Shown here in pieces: positions 24,487 to 33,917 of a stretch of DNA of 46,750 nt; within the stretch, counting starts at the first letter, position 1, and each line of letters begins with the position of its first letter. The DNA comes from JAGXQV01 sp964527565 (GTDB lineage Bacteria > Pseudomonadota > Gammaproteobacteria > Burkholderiales > Sulfuricellaceae), in assembly GCA_964527565.1 (NCBI GenBank), contig CAZGOY010000025.1, positions 1 to 46,750 of the forward strand, read 5' to 3'. Under the pieces are notes generated by a model, which saw nothing but the letters and a program-made list of their open reading frames with translations, ran no database searches and was not told the origin of the DNA. The translations under genes were made by a program, and so were the position numbers.

Positions 24487-24912
24487 TTATGGCATCTGTG
24501 AAGAAGAGGGGTGTTTCAGCGTCTCCCAGGTTTCCACTGCCAGAAGTTTCGCTGCCACATCGGCTAGCCTGCCGTCGTTTGTCCAGAATGTATCGCATCC
24601 CGCACCTATTGCGGCAGCAAGGTGCAATGCGTCCGGCGTTTTAAGCCCATGCTCGATACGCAGGGAAGCCGCCACGTCAAACAGTTTTCTTTCAAGGGCG
24701 ACAAGTTGGCAAGCATTGAAATAACGGTCATATTCAGCCAGAAAACCCCGCCGGCTCTCTTTGAGAGCCTTGATTCTCGCTTCCATGCGCACCAGTTCGC
24801 TCCCGTAAACACGATGCCCCGCGAGACGGGAAGCCAGCATTTCCTGTTCGCTGGTTTCTCCTTCGACAAGGTCGATGACCATGCAGGCATCAAGGTAGAT
24901 ACGTTTCTTCAT
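24487..24912 (-). CDS. PIN-domain toxin (VapC-like)
   Basis: A 141-residue PIN nuclease. IYLDACMVIDL (Asp8), ELVRMEARIKAL (Glu44), LKTPDALHLAAAI (Asp94) and WTNDGRLA (Asp112) supply the four acidic residues that bind Mg in this family; VapC proteins cleave tRNA or rRNA. The upstream antitoxin gene ends six bases before. The pair sits between the copper ATPase and the TauE/SafE gene. Confidence 0.88.
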   Translation of the reverse strand: MKKRIYLDACMVIDLVEGETSEQEMLASRLAGHRVYGSELVRMEARIKALKESRRGFLAEYDRYFNACQLVALERKLFDVAASLRIEHGLKTPDALHLAAAIGAGCDTFWTNDGRLADVAAKLLAVETWETLKHPSSSQMP

Positions 24913-24918
24913 AACACC

Positions 24919-25164
24919 TCAACTCCAGCCGTCACGTTCTGCTTGAACCTGTTTGACGATGTCTTCCCGGCTTCGTCCATGGAGATTGCGCGGCAATGTG
25001 TTCAGAAAATTATCCAGATCGCCTTTTTCCTGAGGGGGAGTGATTCCGGCTGCTCCCTCGTCGAGAATGGTAAGCAGCGCCCGGTGAGAACCTTCAATAA
25101 CAATGGGTTCCAGCAGGTGGACAACGCCCCCTTGGTCGATGACGGCTTCAATGGTACGCATCAT
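24919..25164 (-). CDS. Antitoxin partner of the PIN toxin
   Basis: An 81-residue protein: MRTIEAVIDQGGVVHLLEPIVIEGSHRALLTIL (residues 2-34) forms a beta-rich AF2212/AbrB-like DNA-binding head, and the tail DNFLNTLPRNLHGRSREDIVKQVQAERDGW is the likely toxin-binding part. Length, order and spacing (six bases before PIN) support the antitoxin role. A DUF2442 gene lies 12 bases upstream. Either of two adjacent Met codons could be the start. Confidence 0.75.
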   Translation of the reverse strand: MMRTIEAVIDQGGVVHLLEPIVIEGSHRALLTILDEGAAGITPPQEKGDLDNFLNTLPRNLHGRSREDIVKQVQAERDGWS

Positions 25165-25176
25165 TAAATTATCCTC

Positions 25177-25497
25177 TCATTCCGTAACGTGCCAGATGCC
25201 ATCTCTGCGGATGGCCTTGTACATGGCATCCGGCGCCAGATCGGCTCCGTTTGGCCAGGTTGCGGCTCCGCAATCCAGGCTGACACGCGCAAAAAAAATG
25301 GCATCGCGCAACGGCTCGAACACGCCGGCATCTGCTGCATTCACCAAGTCAGCCAGATCGACGATACCGGTCAGCCCATCGTTGAAGGTTACCGCCAGCC
25401 GCCATTCCGGCAGCGCACTGACCGCCCGCAAACGCCACGGAGCGGCGGGAATCACTCCAGCGGCTTGATGGGTTTCGGCAATTGCTTCGCTCGACAT
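25177..25497 (-). CDS. DUF2442 protein
   Basis: A 106-residue protein whose core (WRLRAVSALPEWRLAVTFNDGLTGIVDLADLV, residues 21-52) is the DUF2442 fold; the second half ends with PNGADLAPDAMYKAIRRD, also typical. Members often pair with DUF4160 proteins and are treated as possible toxin-antitoxin components. Its own DUF4160 partner is absent here; a broken one lies at 46638. It probably starts a three-gene transcript with the antitoxin and PIN genes. Confidence 0.8.
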   Translation of the reverse strand: MSSEAIAETHQAAGVIPAAPWRLRAVSALPEWRLAVTFNDGLTGIVDLADLVNAADAGVFEPLRDAIFFARVSLDCGAATWPNGADLAPDAMYKAIRRDGIWHVTE

Positions 25498-25539
25498 AAT
25501 TTCCAGTCCTCCATCAACCCAAATTATTCATCGGGCGGG

Positions 25540-25609
25540 GTAGGAGGGGCCTTGGCCCCGAGCCTTTGTCTTCAGCCACGGGAAAGCTCGGGGGCAAGCC
25601 CCCTCCTAC
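25540..25609. repeat. REP doublet, type B, copy 4
   Basis: GTAGGAGGGGCCTTGGCCCC and the inverted CTCGGGGGCAAGCCCCCTCCTAC are separated by about 25 bases. It lies in the gap between the P1B ATPase and the toxin-antitoxin insertion, where a disruption of the cluster would be expected. Confidence 0.88.
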
Positions 25610-25662
25610 CCGGCAAGACGGTACATTTCGGGCTAATGGATTATCAGGTTTCAATTTAGCCA

Positions 25663-28113
25663 TTACCCCTTTTGCAGCCGCAGCGAGTTGGTGACCACCG
25701 ACACCGAGCTCATCGCCATGGCTGCCGAGGCGATCATCGGGCTCAGGCGCCCGGCGGCGGCAACGGGAATCGACACCACGTTGTAGCCCAGCGCCCAGAA
25801 CAGATTCTGGCGGATGATGCTCATGGTTCTGCGCGACAGTTCGATGGCGGCGGCCACGCGGGCGATGTCGCCGCCCACCAGGGTAATGTCGGCGGCTTCC
25901 AGCGCGATGTCCGCGCCGCCGCCGACGGCGAAGCCGACATGGGCGGCGGCCAGCGCCGGCGCATCGTTGATGCCGTCGCCGATCATGCCGACCTGCTGCC
26001 CCTGCGCCTGCAAATCGCGCACCAGTGCCAGCTTGTCGGCGGGCGTGGCGCGCGCCACCACGCGGTCGATGCCGACTTCCCGCGCGATGTAGCGGGCGGC
26101 GCTTTCCACGTCGCCGGTCGCCATCACGGTGCTGATGCCCATGCGCTGCAGCAGGGCGATGGCGGCGCGCGCCCCCTCGCGCGGCCGGTCGGCGATGGCG
26201 AACAAGGCCGCCGCCTGACCGTCGAGCGCCACGAAAACCGGCGTCTTGCCCTGCGCGGCGAAACCTTCGGCACGATCATTGAGGTCGGCGCAGGCGATGC
26301 CGCATTCTTCCAGCAAGGCGGCGTTGCCCAGCAGCAGGCTGTGGTTGCGGAAGCGGGCGCTCACGCCGCGCCCGGCAACCGCTTCGAAAACCGCCGCTTC
26401 CCCGGCCTCCACCCCCTGCTCCCGGCAATAGGCGACCAGCGCGCGCGCCAGGAAATGCTCGGAAGGATGTTCGGCGGCCGCCACAGCAGCCAGCAATTCG
26501 GCATCGGCCAGCGCGGAGACATTTAGAAAATCGGTGACCACCGGTTTGCCTTCGGTGATGGTGCCGGTCTTGTCGAACACCACGGTGGTGAGCCTGGCCG
26601 CCGTTTCCAGCGCCTCGCCGTTGCGCACGTAGATGCCGCGCCGCGCTGCCTGGCCGGTGCCGACCATGATGGCGGTGGGCGTGGCCAGCCCCAGGGCGCA
26701 CGGACAGGCGATCAGCAGCACGGCGACGGAGTGGGCCAGGGCACGCGACAGCGGGTGTCCGGCCAGCAGCCAGCCGCCGAAGGTCAGCGCCGCCACCCCG
26801 CCCACGGCAGGGACGAAGCGCGCCGAAATGCGGTCGGCGAGTTTTTGCACCGGCAGCTTGGCGCCCTGGGCGTTATCGACCAGATGGACGATGCCGGCCA
26901 GCACGGTATCCGCGCCCACGGCGGTGACGCGCAGGGTGAAACTGCCCATGCCGTTGAGACAGCCGCCGATGACGCGGTCGCCCGGCGCTTTCGCCACCGG
27001 CAGCGATTCGCCGGTAATCAGCGCCTCGTCCGCGCTGGAACGCCCTTCCAGCACTTCACCGTCGCTGGGGATGCGCTCGCCGGGGCGCACGCGCAGGATG
27101 TCGCCGGCTACCACGTCGTCGATCGGCACGATTTCCTCGCGTCCGTCGCGCAGGCGGGTGGCGGTTTCCGGCTGCAATTCGATGAGCTTGCGTATCGCCT
27201 CGCTGGCGCGTCCCTTGGCCTTTTCCTCCCAGTAGCGCCCGAGCAGGACGAAGGCCAGGATGCTGGCGGCGGCCTCGAAATACACGTGATGATGCCGCCG
27301 CACCAGGCCGGGCAGGCTATACACGTAAGCCGCCCCCGCACCCAGCGCGATCAGCGTGTCCATGTTGGCGGCGCGCTGCCGCGCCAGCATCTGGGCTTTC
27401 CTGAAGATTTCCGCGCCGGGGCCGGCCATCACCACCGTGGTCAAGGCGAATTCGACGAAACGCAGCAGCCGCGAGCCGTGCATGGCCATGCCCAGCGCCG
27501 CCACCGGCACGGCGAGCAGGGCGGCGAGTTGCAAGCGGCGTTTGGCCTGCGCCAGCAGCGCCTTTTCCCGTTCCACCACCATGCGCCGTTGCGCCAGCGT
27601 GTCCATGGGGCGCGCCGCGTAGCCCAGGCGCCCGACCAGGGCGTAGATGTCGTCGCGCTCCAGCGCCCCTTCCACACTGGCGGTGGCCGAGGCGAAGTTG
27701 ACGTGCGCCTTGCTCACGCGCGGGTCGCGCTTCAGGTTCATCTCGATCAGCAAAGCGCAGGAAGCGCAGGTCATGCCTTCCAGCGCCACCGAGCACGCGC
27801 GCGACGGCGCGCCGGAAGCGACCGCCACGGCGGGTGGCGCGGCGGCGGGCTTGACTGCGATGTTGCCGATCAGCGCGTCGAGCACGGCGAGCAGTTTCGC
27901 CTCCGGCAATCTGGCGCAGTCGTAATGCAGCGTCACCGAACCCAGGGCGGGGGTGCTGCGCACCTCGCGGATTTCCGGGCGTTTGCGCAGCAGGATTTCG
28001 AGGATGTAACAACGCTCCGGATTTTTCGCGAGCAGCGGCGAGACGATGCGCAGACGGCGGCTCAAGCGGTGCGCGACAGTGAAGCGCGCGGGTGCGGCGG
28101 CGCTGGCGGTCAT
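25663..28113 (-). CDS. Copper-translocating P1B-type ATPase
   Basis: An 816-residue Cu(I) pump. An N-terminal extension (1-105) is followed by one HMA domain (GMTCASC, 113-119), membrane helices, TGES (368), the ion-path CPC (470-472), DKTGT with the phosphorylated Asp (514), GDGINDAP, and the YN and MxxSS residues of the last two helices (WALGYNVVS; AMAMSSVSVV). The CPC/YN/MxxSS set is typical of P1B-1 Cu+ exporters. One deviation is SEHF at 551, where SEHP is usual. Met at 28113 follows the previous stop by overlap (ATGA), indicating coupling with the HMA-like gene. It probably supplies copper to the periplasm for enzymes as well as detoxification. Confidence 0.92.
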   Translation of the reverse strand: MTASAAAPARFTVAHRLSRRLRIVSPLLAKNPERCYILEILLRKRPEIREVRSTPALGSVTLHYDCARLPEAKLLAVLDALIGNIAVKPAAAPPAVAVASGAPSRACSVALEGMTCASCALLIEMNLKRDPRVSKAHVNFASATASVEGALERDDIYALVGRLGYAARPMDTLAQRRMVVEREKALLAQAKRRLQLAALLAVPVAALGMAMHGSRLLRFVEFALTTVVMAGPGAEIFRKAQMLARQRAANMDTLIALGAGAAYVYSLPGLVRRHHHVYFEAAASILAFVLLGRYWEEKAKGRASEAIRKLIELQPETATRLRDGREEIVPIDDVVAGDILRVRPGERIPSDGEVLEGRSSADEALITGESLPVAKAPGDRVIGGCLNGMGSFTLRVTAVGADTVLAGIVHLVDNAQGAKLPVQKLADRISARFVPAVGGVAALTFGGWLLAGHPLSRALAHSVAVLLIACPCALGLATPTAIMVGTGQAARRGIYVRNGEALETAARLTTVVFDKTGTITEGKPVVTDFLNVSALADAELLAAVAAAEHPSEHFLARALVAYCREQGVEAGEAAVFEAVAGRGVSARFRNHSLLLGNAALLEECGIACADLNDRAEGFAAQGKTPVFVALDGQAAALFAIADRPREGARAAIALLQRMGISTVMATGDVESAARYIAREVGIDRVVARATPADKLALVRDLQAQGQQVGMIGDGINDAPALAAAHVGFAVGGGADIALEAADITLVGGDIARVAAAIELSRRTMSIIRQNLFWALGYNVVSIPVAAAGRLSPMIASAAMAMSSVSVVTNSLRLQKG

Positions 28114-28754
28114 GGTTTTTTCGCACTTTGCTTGCGGTAGCGTACCAGCAGGAACACCAGGTAAAACACGGTGAGCCAAGCGTTGCGGTACTTGAGCGGG
28201 CTCTTCAGCCATTTCTGGGTAATCAGTTCCCAGTGGACTTTTATCAGGTAGAACACCACGATGTCGTTGACGAAATTGATCGCCGCCTTCTCGGAGAAGA
28301 TGTTCTGCAACGCCGGCTGGTTCTGGATTTGCAGGGAGGCGAAGCGCGACAGCAGGGCGGCCTTCATCTTCCAGTCCAGCGCCTTTTCCTTCAGGCTGGC
28401 GGTCTTGCCCTTCAGCCATTGCAGCGGCTGGGTGACGTGCAGGCGCTCGGCCAGCGAGGCTGTGGCCGCAGCGCGCTGCATTTGGGCAGCGGGAGCCGCC
28501 AGCGCGCCGTGCAGACAGCGCGCCACATCGTGCAGGGTGCAGGCGTGGCGGTCGTAAAACACCGACAGCTTTCCCTGGCGGCGGTACAAGGTGACGCGAT
28601 ACACCCCGGCCTGCGCGCGCAAGGCTTCTTCCAATGCGGCGGCGTAAGGTTCATCGCACAGCAAGGCGGGCAGGCCGAAACGCACGTGCCCGTCGCCGCG
28701 ATAGCGCACCACCACCTGACGCGCCAGCGTTTCCGGGTGAAAAACGTCACTCAT
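28110..28754 (-). CDS. HMA-like domain protein with C-terminal membrane segment
   Basis: A 214-residue protein. The N-terminal half (residues 10-80) has the beta-alpha-beta pattern of a heavy-metal-associated (HMA-like) domain but without the CxxC metal loop. Basic amphipathic helices follow, and a C-terminal membrane helix (NAWLTVFYLVFLLVRYRK) ends the protein. It overlaps the P1B ATPase start by four bases and lies 18 bases after the glycine-rich membrane protein. A regulatory or assembly role with the ATPase is inferred from position. Confidence 0.65.
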   Translation of the reverse strand: MSDVFHPETLARQVVVRYRGDGHVRFGLPALLCDEPYAAALEEALRAQAGVYRVTLYRRQGKLSVFYDRHACTLHDVARCLHGALAAPAAQMQRAAATASLAERLHVTQPLQWLKGKTASLKEKALDWKMKAALLSRFASLQIQNQPALQNIFSEKAAINFVNDIVVFYLIKVHWELITQKWLKSPLKYRNAWLTVFYLVFLLVRYRKQSAKKP

Positions 28755-28772
28755 GAAGTTCTCTCCGCCGGT

Positions 28773-29141
28773 TTATTCGGACTTGGCGACCTGTTGGGCT
28801 TCCTGCTCCTTGGCGCCCTCCACCAGGTCGGCGAGGTTCTCCTTCTGTTGCAGCAGGAAATCCTTGCCCATGCCGCTGGCCTTGGACATCGCCAGCACGA
28901 TTTCATCCTGGTGCTTGTGCAGGTAATAGCCCGCCACCATACCGGCGGCCAGCAGCACCAGCGGATTGCGCAACAGCGCGCCGCCCAGCAGGCTGCGCCC
29001 GGCGACATAACCGCCGGCAGCCACCATGGCGCCCTTGGCGAGCGGGGCAGCGGCACCCATCATCCCGCCTGCCCCCATGGTGCCGCCCGCTTCCATCATG
29101 TGCCTCATGCCGCCGGCAGCGGCTTCTTCCATTCCGTTCAT
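28773..29141 (-). CDS. Glycine/Met-rich membrane protein
   Basis: A 122-residue protein. Residues 1-40 are rich in Gly and Met (GGMRHMMEAGGTMGAGGMMG), a possible Cu(I)-binding stretch. Two hydrophobic segments follow (about 36-72, including LLGGALLRNPLVLLAAGMVAGYYLH), then a charged C-terminal helix (LLQQKENLADLVEGAKEQEAQQV) like YtxH-type proteins. AAGGAG precedes the start, and ATGA overlap with the upstream gene indicates coupling. Function is not established. Confidence 0.65.
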   Translation of the reverse strand: MNGMEEAAAGGMRHMMEAGGTMGAGGMMGAAAPLAKGAMVAAGGYVAGRSLLGGALLRNPLVLLAAGMVAGYYLHKHQDEIVLAMSKASGMGKDFLLQQKENLADLVEGAKEQEAQQVAKSE

Positions 29142-29326
29142 GGTGTTTCTCCTTTTGAAAGTGATACATCGTCGGGTGCGGCGGACGGCTCGCCCTCGTG
29201 CAGCATCTGGTAGATGCCCAGGCAGCCGTCGCAACAGAATTCCAGGCTTTTCCCCGCGCTTTCCAGACGAAACGGCTGGGCGCCGACATCCAGACCGCAC
29301 AGGTCGCAGGCTCTGTTCGCGCTCAT
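29138..29326 (-). CDS. Small Cys-rich metal-binding protein
   Basis: A 62-residue protein: CDLCGLDVG (Cys8, Cys11) and FCCDGCLGIYQML (Cys31, 32, 35) match the putative metal-binding domain found at the N-terminus of some cation-transport ATPases (FixI/CcoI type). Here it is a separate gene in front of the ATPase genes. Met at 29326 fits the domain start; a longer frame adds unrelated residues. It overlaps the next gene by four bases. Confidence 0.75.
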   Translation of the reverse strand: MSANRACDLCGLDVGAQPFRLESAGKSLEFCCDGCLGIYQMLHEGEPSAAPDDVSLSKGETP

Positions 29327-29342
29327 TATAGTGCTTCGCCCA

Positions 29343-29843
29343 TCATAATATTTCGACGGCGAAACGGTCGAAAGCCGCCTCGTCGGATTCGCCCACCAGT
29401 TTGGCCTTGATGATGCCGTCCTTGCCGACGAAGTAAGTGGTTGGTAACCCCACCACGCCATATTGGCGAGCGATAGCGGATTCCTCGTCGAGCAGTGCCG
29501 GATAAGTGACGCCGAGTTTTTTGATGAAGGCGACCACGGCCTCCCGGTCCTGCCCGGCGTTTATCGCCAGCACTTCCAGCCCCTGACCGCGACGGCGCTG
29601 GTAAACCTGATCGATGCCCTTCATTTCGGCTTCGCAGAAGCGGCACCAGTCGGCCCAGAAGCGGATCACCACCGGCTTGCCGCGAAAATCCTCGGGAAAA
29701 CGCGCGGCGGAACCGTCCAGCCGCACCGTGGCAAACCCCGGCGCGGGGCTGCCGACGTTGAGTTTGGGCGCACCGTCGCCGCAGGCGGAAAGCGCCAACG
29801 CCAGCAAAGGAAACAACCAGGCGCGTTGCAATAAATAGTTCAA
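29343..29843 (-). CDS. TlpA/ResA-like thioredoxin lipoprotein
   Basis: A 166-residue protein with a lipobox (LALSAC, Cys21) and a thioredoxin fold: RFWADWCRFCEAEM with Cys67 and Cys70, and VVGLPTTYFVGKDG with the cis-proline. It is likely to be anchored in the inner membrane facing the periplasm, reducing Cys pairs of copper sites. The start is TTG, placed four bases after the previous stop with GAGGG upstream; no in-frame ATG fits better. The previous gene ends immediately before, so they are coupled. Confidence 0.85.
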   Translation of the reverse strand: MNYLLQRAWLFPLLALALSACGDGAPKLNVGSPAPGFATVRLDGSAARFPEDFRGKPVVIRFWADWCRFCEAEMKGIDQVYQRRRGQGLEVLAINAGQDREAVVAFIKKLGVTYPALLDEESAIARQYGVVGLPTTYFVGKDGIIKAKLVGESDEAAFDRFAVEIL

Positions 29844-29847
29844 GATG

Positions 29848-30867
29848 TCAGCCCTCGATCAATATCAGATTGGATCGCCAGATCATGAAAGTCGCCACCG
29901 CGCCGGTCAGGGCGAAGCCCAGCGCCGCGATGCCCGATAGGCGGCGTGCGATGCGCGGGGCGATGCCGGTCAGGCTGGGAACGCGGGCGAAGGGTTGCAG
30001 CGCGCCCGCGCCCAGCCCGGCTGCGGTGGCCGTGAACAGCGGAATATACAGCCAATAGCCCTGGTAATCATAGTCCGGCTTGAGCAGGCAGAAGGGGCAA
30101 TGGTGGTGCGGATGCTCGTAAACGTACAGCGACAGGAAAGAAAGGATGCCGGCCAGCGTGGCCGCGAAGGCGATGGCGGAAAATAGCGCAACCAGATAGC
30201 CGCCGAACGCCGCGCCCCGGCCTTCCCGTGCCGTGGAGCGGTAGCCCGCCGCCGCCACGGCCAGCGCCAGCGCGCCGTAAAACAGCGCCAGCGCGGGTTT
30301 GGGTTCCAGTGCGGCGGCATCGCCGCTCAGCGTCTTGGCGTCGCCGGAAAACAGGCTGCCGCAGCAGGAGGTGATGACATCGGCTTCGAGATTGAGAAAA
30401 TAGTTGAGTTGCAGGCCGAAGGCCAGCGCGACGAACGGCAGGATGCCCAGCAGCAAGGCATACTTCACCCGCACCAGCGGGTAGTCGTGAGCGCGGCTAT
30501 CGGCGTGGTTGAGCGTGAGCCAGGCGGCGGCGAGAAAAAACACGCCGATTTGCGCCAGCAGCGCGGGAAAGCCATAGGCATTGGCGTTGAGCGTGCCCAC
30601 CGCACACATCGCGCCGACAAACATCACCGCCATCTTGTCGGCGTTGAAGACGTACAGCAGCAGCGCGGCCAACTGGGTGGCGAACACGAAAGCAAGCAGG
30701 GTGGAAATCAGGTAGGTGCGCCGCTCCAGCCGCAACTGGCGCTCGGAACCGGAGGCGATGTCCCAGCGGCGGATCAGCTCCCAGGCAAACGGCGCAATGG
30801 CGGCGAGCAGCAGCACGCTGACGCCGGAGGCCAGCAGCAGGGCGATGATGGCAGGCTGGAACAGCAT
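29848..30867 (-). CDS. Polytopic membrane protein with HPHHHCPFC motif
   Basis: A 339-residue protein with eight or nine hydrophobic segments (for example 5-28, 53-73, 99-119, 133-155, 222-245, 308-330). A Cys pair (168-169) and the motif HPHHHCPFC (252-260) lie in loops and could bind copper. It is encoded between an ABC ATPase and a TlpA-like gene with small gaps of four bases, so it probably belongs to the same transport complex. I do not recognise a named family with certainty. Confidence 0.7.
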   Translation of the reverse strand: MLFQPAIIALLLASGVSVLLLAAIAPFAWELIRRWDIASGSERQLRLERRTYLISTLLAFVFATQLAALLLYVFNADKMAVMFVGAMCAVGTLNANAYGFPALLAQIGVFFLAAAWLTLNHADSRAHDYPLVRVKYALLLGILPFVALAFGLQLNYFLNLEADVITSCCGSLFSGDAKTLSGDAAALEPKPALALFYGALALAVAAAGYRSTAREGRGAAFGGYLVALFSAIAFAATLAGILSFLSLYVYEHPHHHCPFCLLKPDYDYQGYWLYIPLFTATAAGLGAGALQPFARVPSLTGIAPRIARRLSGIAALGFALTGAVATFMIWRSNLILIEG

Positions 30868-30871
30868 CGGC

Positions 30872-31555
<684 letters not shown>

Positions 31556-31561
31556 AACCTT

Positions 31562-32716
31562 TCAACCGCGCATCACCGCGTCGGGGTCGGTGACCGCCGC
31601 GCGCCAGATCGGCACGATGGTCGCCACCGTGTAGGGAAACACCGTGAAGAAAAACAGCGTGGCTACCTGGAAGCCGTCCACCACCGGCGCCAGATCGAAG
31701 CGCGGATAGAGCACCGCCCAGCCTTTCAGCACCGGCTCGAAAAGCAGCGAGGAAAGATGGAACACGTGCACGTAGGCGGCCACGTAGCCGAGCAGGAAGG
31801 CCGCCAGCGAAACCAGCGCCCCCTCCCAGAATTTCATCTTCAGCACGTCGCCGGTTTCCCAGCCGATGGCCTTGAGGATGCCGATTTCGCGTTTTTCCTC
31901 GGCGGAAAGCCCGGAAGCCTTTTCCCACGCGAAGATGGCGAAAGCCATGATGGCGCCGGACAGCAACACCAGCACGATGCCCTCGCGCCAGTTGAAAATG
32001 GATTCGTAGGTGCGCAGCACTTCCTCGCGCAGGATCGGGCGCGAATCGGGCAGCATCTGGCCGAGTTTCGCGGCGACGTTGCGCACCTCCTGCGGGTTGG
32101 CCACCGACAGCGCGATGTCGGTGTAATGCCCCGGCGGAAACTCGAAAAAGGCGCGGAAATCCGCCTCGCTCATCAGGATGAGGTCGGCGCTGACCAGCTC
32201 CGCCTCGTGCGGCAGCACTGCCGCCACGGTGAAGGAAAACAGCCGCCCGGCATAGGAACGGAAGGAAATCAGGTTGCCGGGCATCAGCCCGCGCGCGCGC
32301 GCCACCGCCGCCCCCACCACGATGCGCCCGTCGCTGATTTTTTCTGCCAACGCACCCGCCTGTGCGGGAGAAACCATCAGCGTGTAGTTGGCCTTGACCA
32401 CGGCGTCGTAATAATAGCCCCACAACCGCCCTTCCTTTTTCTGCACGCCGCGCACGCGCCCGATCTTTTCCAGGTAGCCGGGCGGAATCAGGTCGTGGCG
32501 TCCGGCCACCATGCGTTGCAGGATCACTTCCGGCGAATTTTTCAGCACCGCCGCCGCCTCGTGGCGCAGGGCGTGGGTATACAGCATGGTGGAGGCGAGC
32601 AGAAAAACGATCAGCGTGTAGACCAGCAGCAGACCGAGCGTTTTGAACTTGCGCCGCCCCAGCGAAGCCAGGGTGAAATCAATCAGTGCGCTCTGTTTTT
32701 CGATCCAGGTTTTCAT
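31562..32716 (-). CDS. FtsX/MacB-type ABC permease
   Basis: A 384-residue permease: one N-terminal helix (TLGLLLVYTLIVFLLASTMLY), a large periplasmic domain (about residues 45-240) and three C-terminal helices (for example VLVLLSGAIMAFAIFAWEKASG and TLFFFTVFPYTVATIVPIWRA). This is the MacB/LolE-type mechanotransmission topology. It overlaps the upstream exported hypothetical ORF by 38 bases. The substrate is unknown; copper delivery is inferred from neighbours, by analogy with NosFY. Confidence 0.88.
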   Translation of the reverse strand: MKTWIEKQSALIDFTLASLGRRKFKTLGLLLVYTLIVFLLASTMLYTHALRHEAAAVLKNSPEVILQRMVAGRHDLIPPGYLEKIGRVRGVQKKEGRLWGYYYDAVVKANYTLMVSPAQAGALAEKISDGRIVVGAAVARARGLMPGNLISFRSYAGRLFSFTVAAVLPHEAELVSADLILMSEADFRAFFEFPPGHYTDIALSVANPQEVRNVAAKLGQMLPDSRPILREEVLRTYESIFNWREGIVLVLLSGAIMAFAIFAWEKASGLSAEEKREIGILKAIGWETGDVLKMKFWEGALVSLAAFLLGYVAAYVHVFHLSSLLFEPVLKGWAVLYPRFDLAPVVDGFQVATLFFFTVFPYTVATIVPIWRAAVTDPDAVMRG

Positions 32717-33005
32717 AGGCGGCAGTCAGGGTGCGGGGCGGCGACAGAAGAGAGCCGCTGGGAAAATGTTCCAGTCCGATGGGGTGGTCCTGGAAGGCGC
32801 TGTGCAGGTCGGCCTGCGAAGGATGGCGCGTGTAGCGCGCCTCGGTAAAGAGGCTCAGGTCAGTGAGGCCGAGTTGCGCGACCAGTTGCGCGCTGACGGA
32901 GGTAGTTGGGAAACGCCCGGACTGGCGCGCGACATCCGCGAAAGTGAGCGCAAACGCCAGCAGGGCGAAAGCGAAAAAAACCAGCGCCAGGCGGGAACGT
33001 TTCAT
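32679..33005 (-). CDS. Small exported hypothetical protein
   Basis: A 108-residue protein with an uncleaved or cleaved N-terminal hydrophobic segment (LALVFFAFALLAFALTFADVA). The remainder is a hydrophilic sequence with a LGLTDLSLFTEARYTRHPSQADLH stretch resembling proteins encoded beside copper ABC transporters. The 3' end overlaps the permease gene by 38 bases, and it begins six bases after the SCO stop, which supports expression. Function is unknown. Confidence 0.65.
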   Translation of the reverse strand: MKRSRLALVFFAFALLAFALTFADVARQSGRFPTTSVSAQLVAQLGLTDLSLFTEARYTRHPSQADLHSAFQDHPIGLEHFPSGSLLSPPRTLTAAYENLDRKTERTD

Positions 33006-33011
33006 ACGGGA

Positions 33012-33617
33012 TCAAGGAAGATGGCGGCGCACGGCCTGTATGACCTTGGCCGCGCTGGCGCCGTATTCGACCTCTTCCGCCAGACGCCCATCGGGGGCGA
33101 TGACGTAGGTCTGCGCGGAATGATCGACCGCATAGCCGCCATCGGCGCGCGCGGGTTGCCGCACATAGCTTGCGCCGTAGGCCCCCGCCACTGCGGCGAC
33201 CTGCTCCGGCGTGCCGGTCGCGCCGATCATTTCAGGATGGAAATAGGCGGCGTATTCCTTGAGCTTGGCGGGCGTGTCGCGCGCGGGGTCAACCGAGACG
33301 AACAGCAGGCGCGCATTGGCGCGCTCTTGCTCGTTTAGTTGGGTCAGCGCCTGCGCGCCTGCCGATATGGAAGCCGGGCACACGTCCGGGCAGTTGGTGT
33401 AGCCGAAATACAGCAGCACCACTTTCCCGCGCAGGTCATTGAGCGAAAGCGCGCCGTCCGCCGTCTGCAAGGTGAAATCGCCGCCCGTGGGACGCTGCGC
33501 CAGCGGCGGCAGCACGGTGGTGTGGCCGCCTTCCTTGTTGCCCAGCGCCCACCATGCGCCGCCCGCCAGCGCCATGACGGCGACGGCAAGCAACTGGATC
33601 CAGCGGCGTTTATTCAT
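33012..33617 (-). CDS. SCO1/SenC copper metallochaperone
   Basis: A 201-residue membrane-anchored thioredoxin-fold protein. The hydrophobic anchor is residues 7-25. The copper ligands are in CPDVCP (Cys76, Cys80) and DHS (His166), and YFGYTNCPDVCPAS and FVSVDPARDTPAKLKEY are family hallmarks. SCO proteins load the CuA site of cytochrome oxidase or reduce its cysteines; nosZ-type enzymes have a CuA site too. Its neighbours on both sides suggest one operon. Confidence 0.93.
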   Translation of the reverse strand: MNKRRWIQLLAVAVMALAGGAWWALGNKEGGHTTVLPPLAQRPTGGDFTLQTADGALSLNDLRGKVVLLYFGYTNCPDVCPASISAGAQALTQLNEQERANARLLFVSVDPARDTPAKLKEYAAYFHPEMIGATGTPEQVAAVAGAYGASYVRQPARADGGYAVDHSAQTYVIAPDGRLAEEVEYGASAAKVIQAVRRHLP

Positions 33618-33638
33618 GCGGCAGCGGGTTCCATCCGC

Positions 33639-33824
33639 TTACACCCGGTTGGAAGCGCGCATCAGCGCGCCGCGCAGGGCAATGGTCAGGCTGGAGCCGA
33701 GGCCGACGCGTTGCGCCAGCGCGGGCAGGATAATCAGCGACGCCAGGGCGAAGCCGGCGCCCAGCAGCAGCGATACCATTTCGCGGTCATGATTGGCCTG
33801 GGTGACGGTTTGGGGTTCCTTCAT
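33639..33824 (-). CDS. Small one-helix membrane protein
   Basis: A 61-residue protein (MKEPQTVTQANHDREMVSLL, then a membrane helix GAGFALASLIILPALAQRVG). It has the size of accessory peptides but belongs to no family that I recognise. The start at 33824 has AGGAGAGC upstream. It lies 21 bases before the SCO gene on the same strand. Confidence 0.55.
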   Translation of the reverse strand: MKEPQTVTQANHDREMVSLLLGAGFALASLIILPALAQRVGLGSSLTIALRGALMRASNRV

Positions 33825-33917
33825 GATTGCTCTCCTCGTCATTTTTCTATGCGCCGTTCAACCGCATGCGGGTCGAATGGCGAAGCTACGCAGCCGCCCG
33901 GTGGGCGGCGGGAAAAA

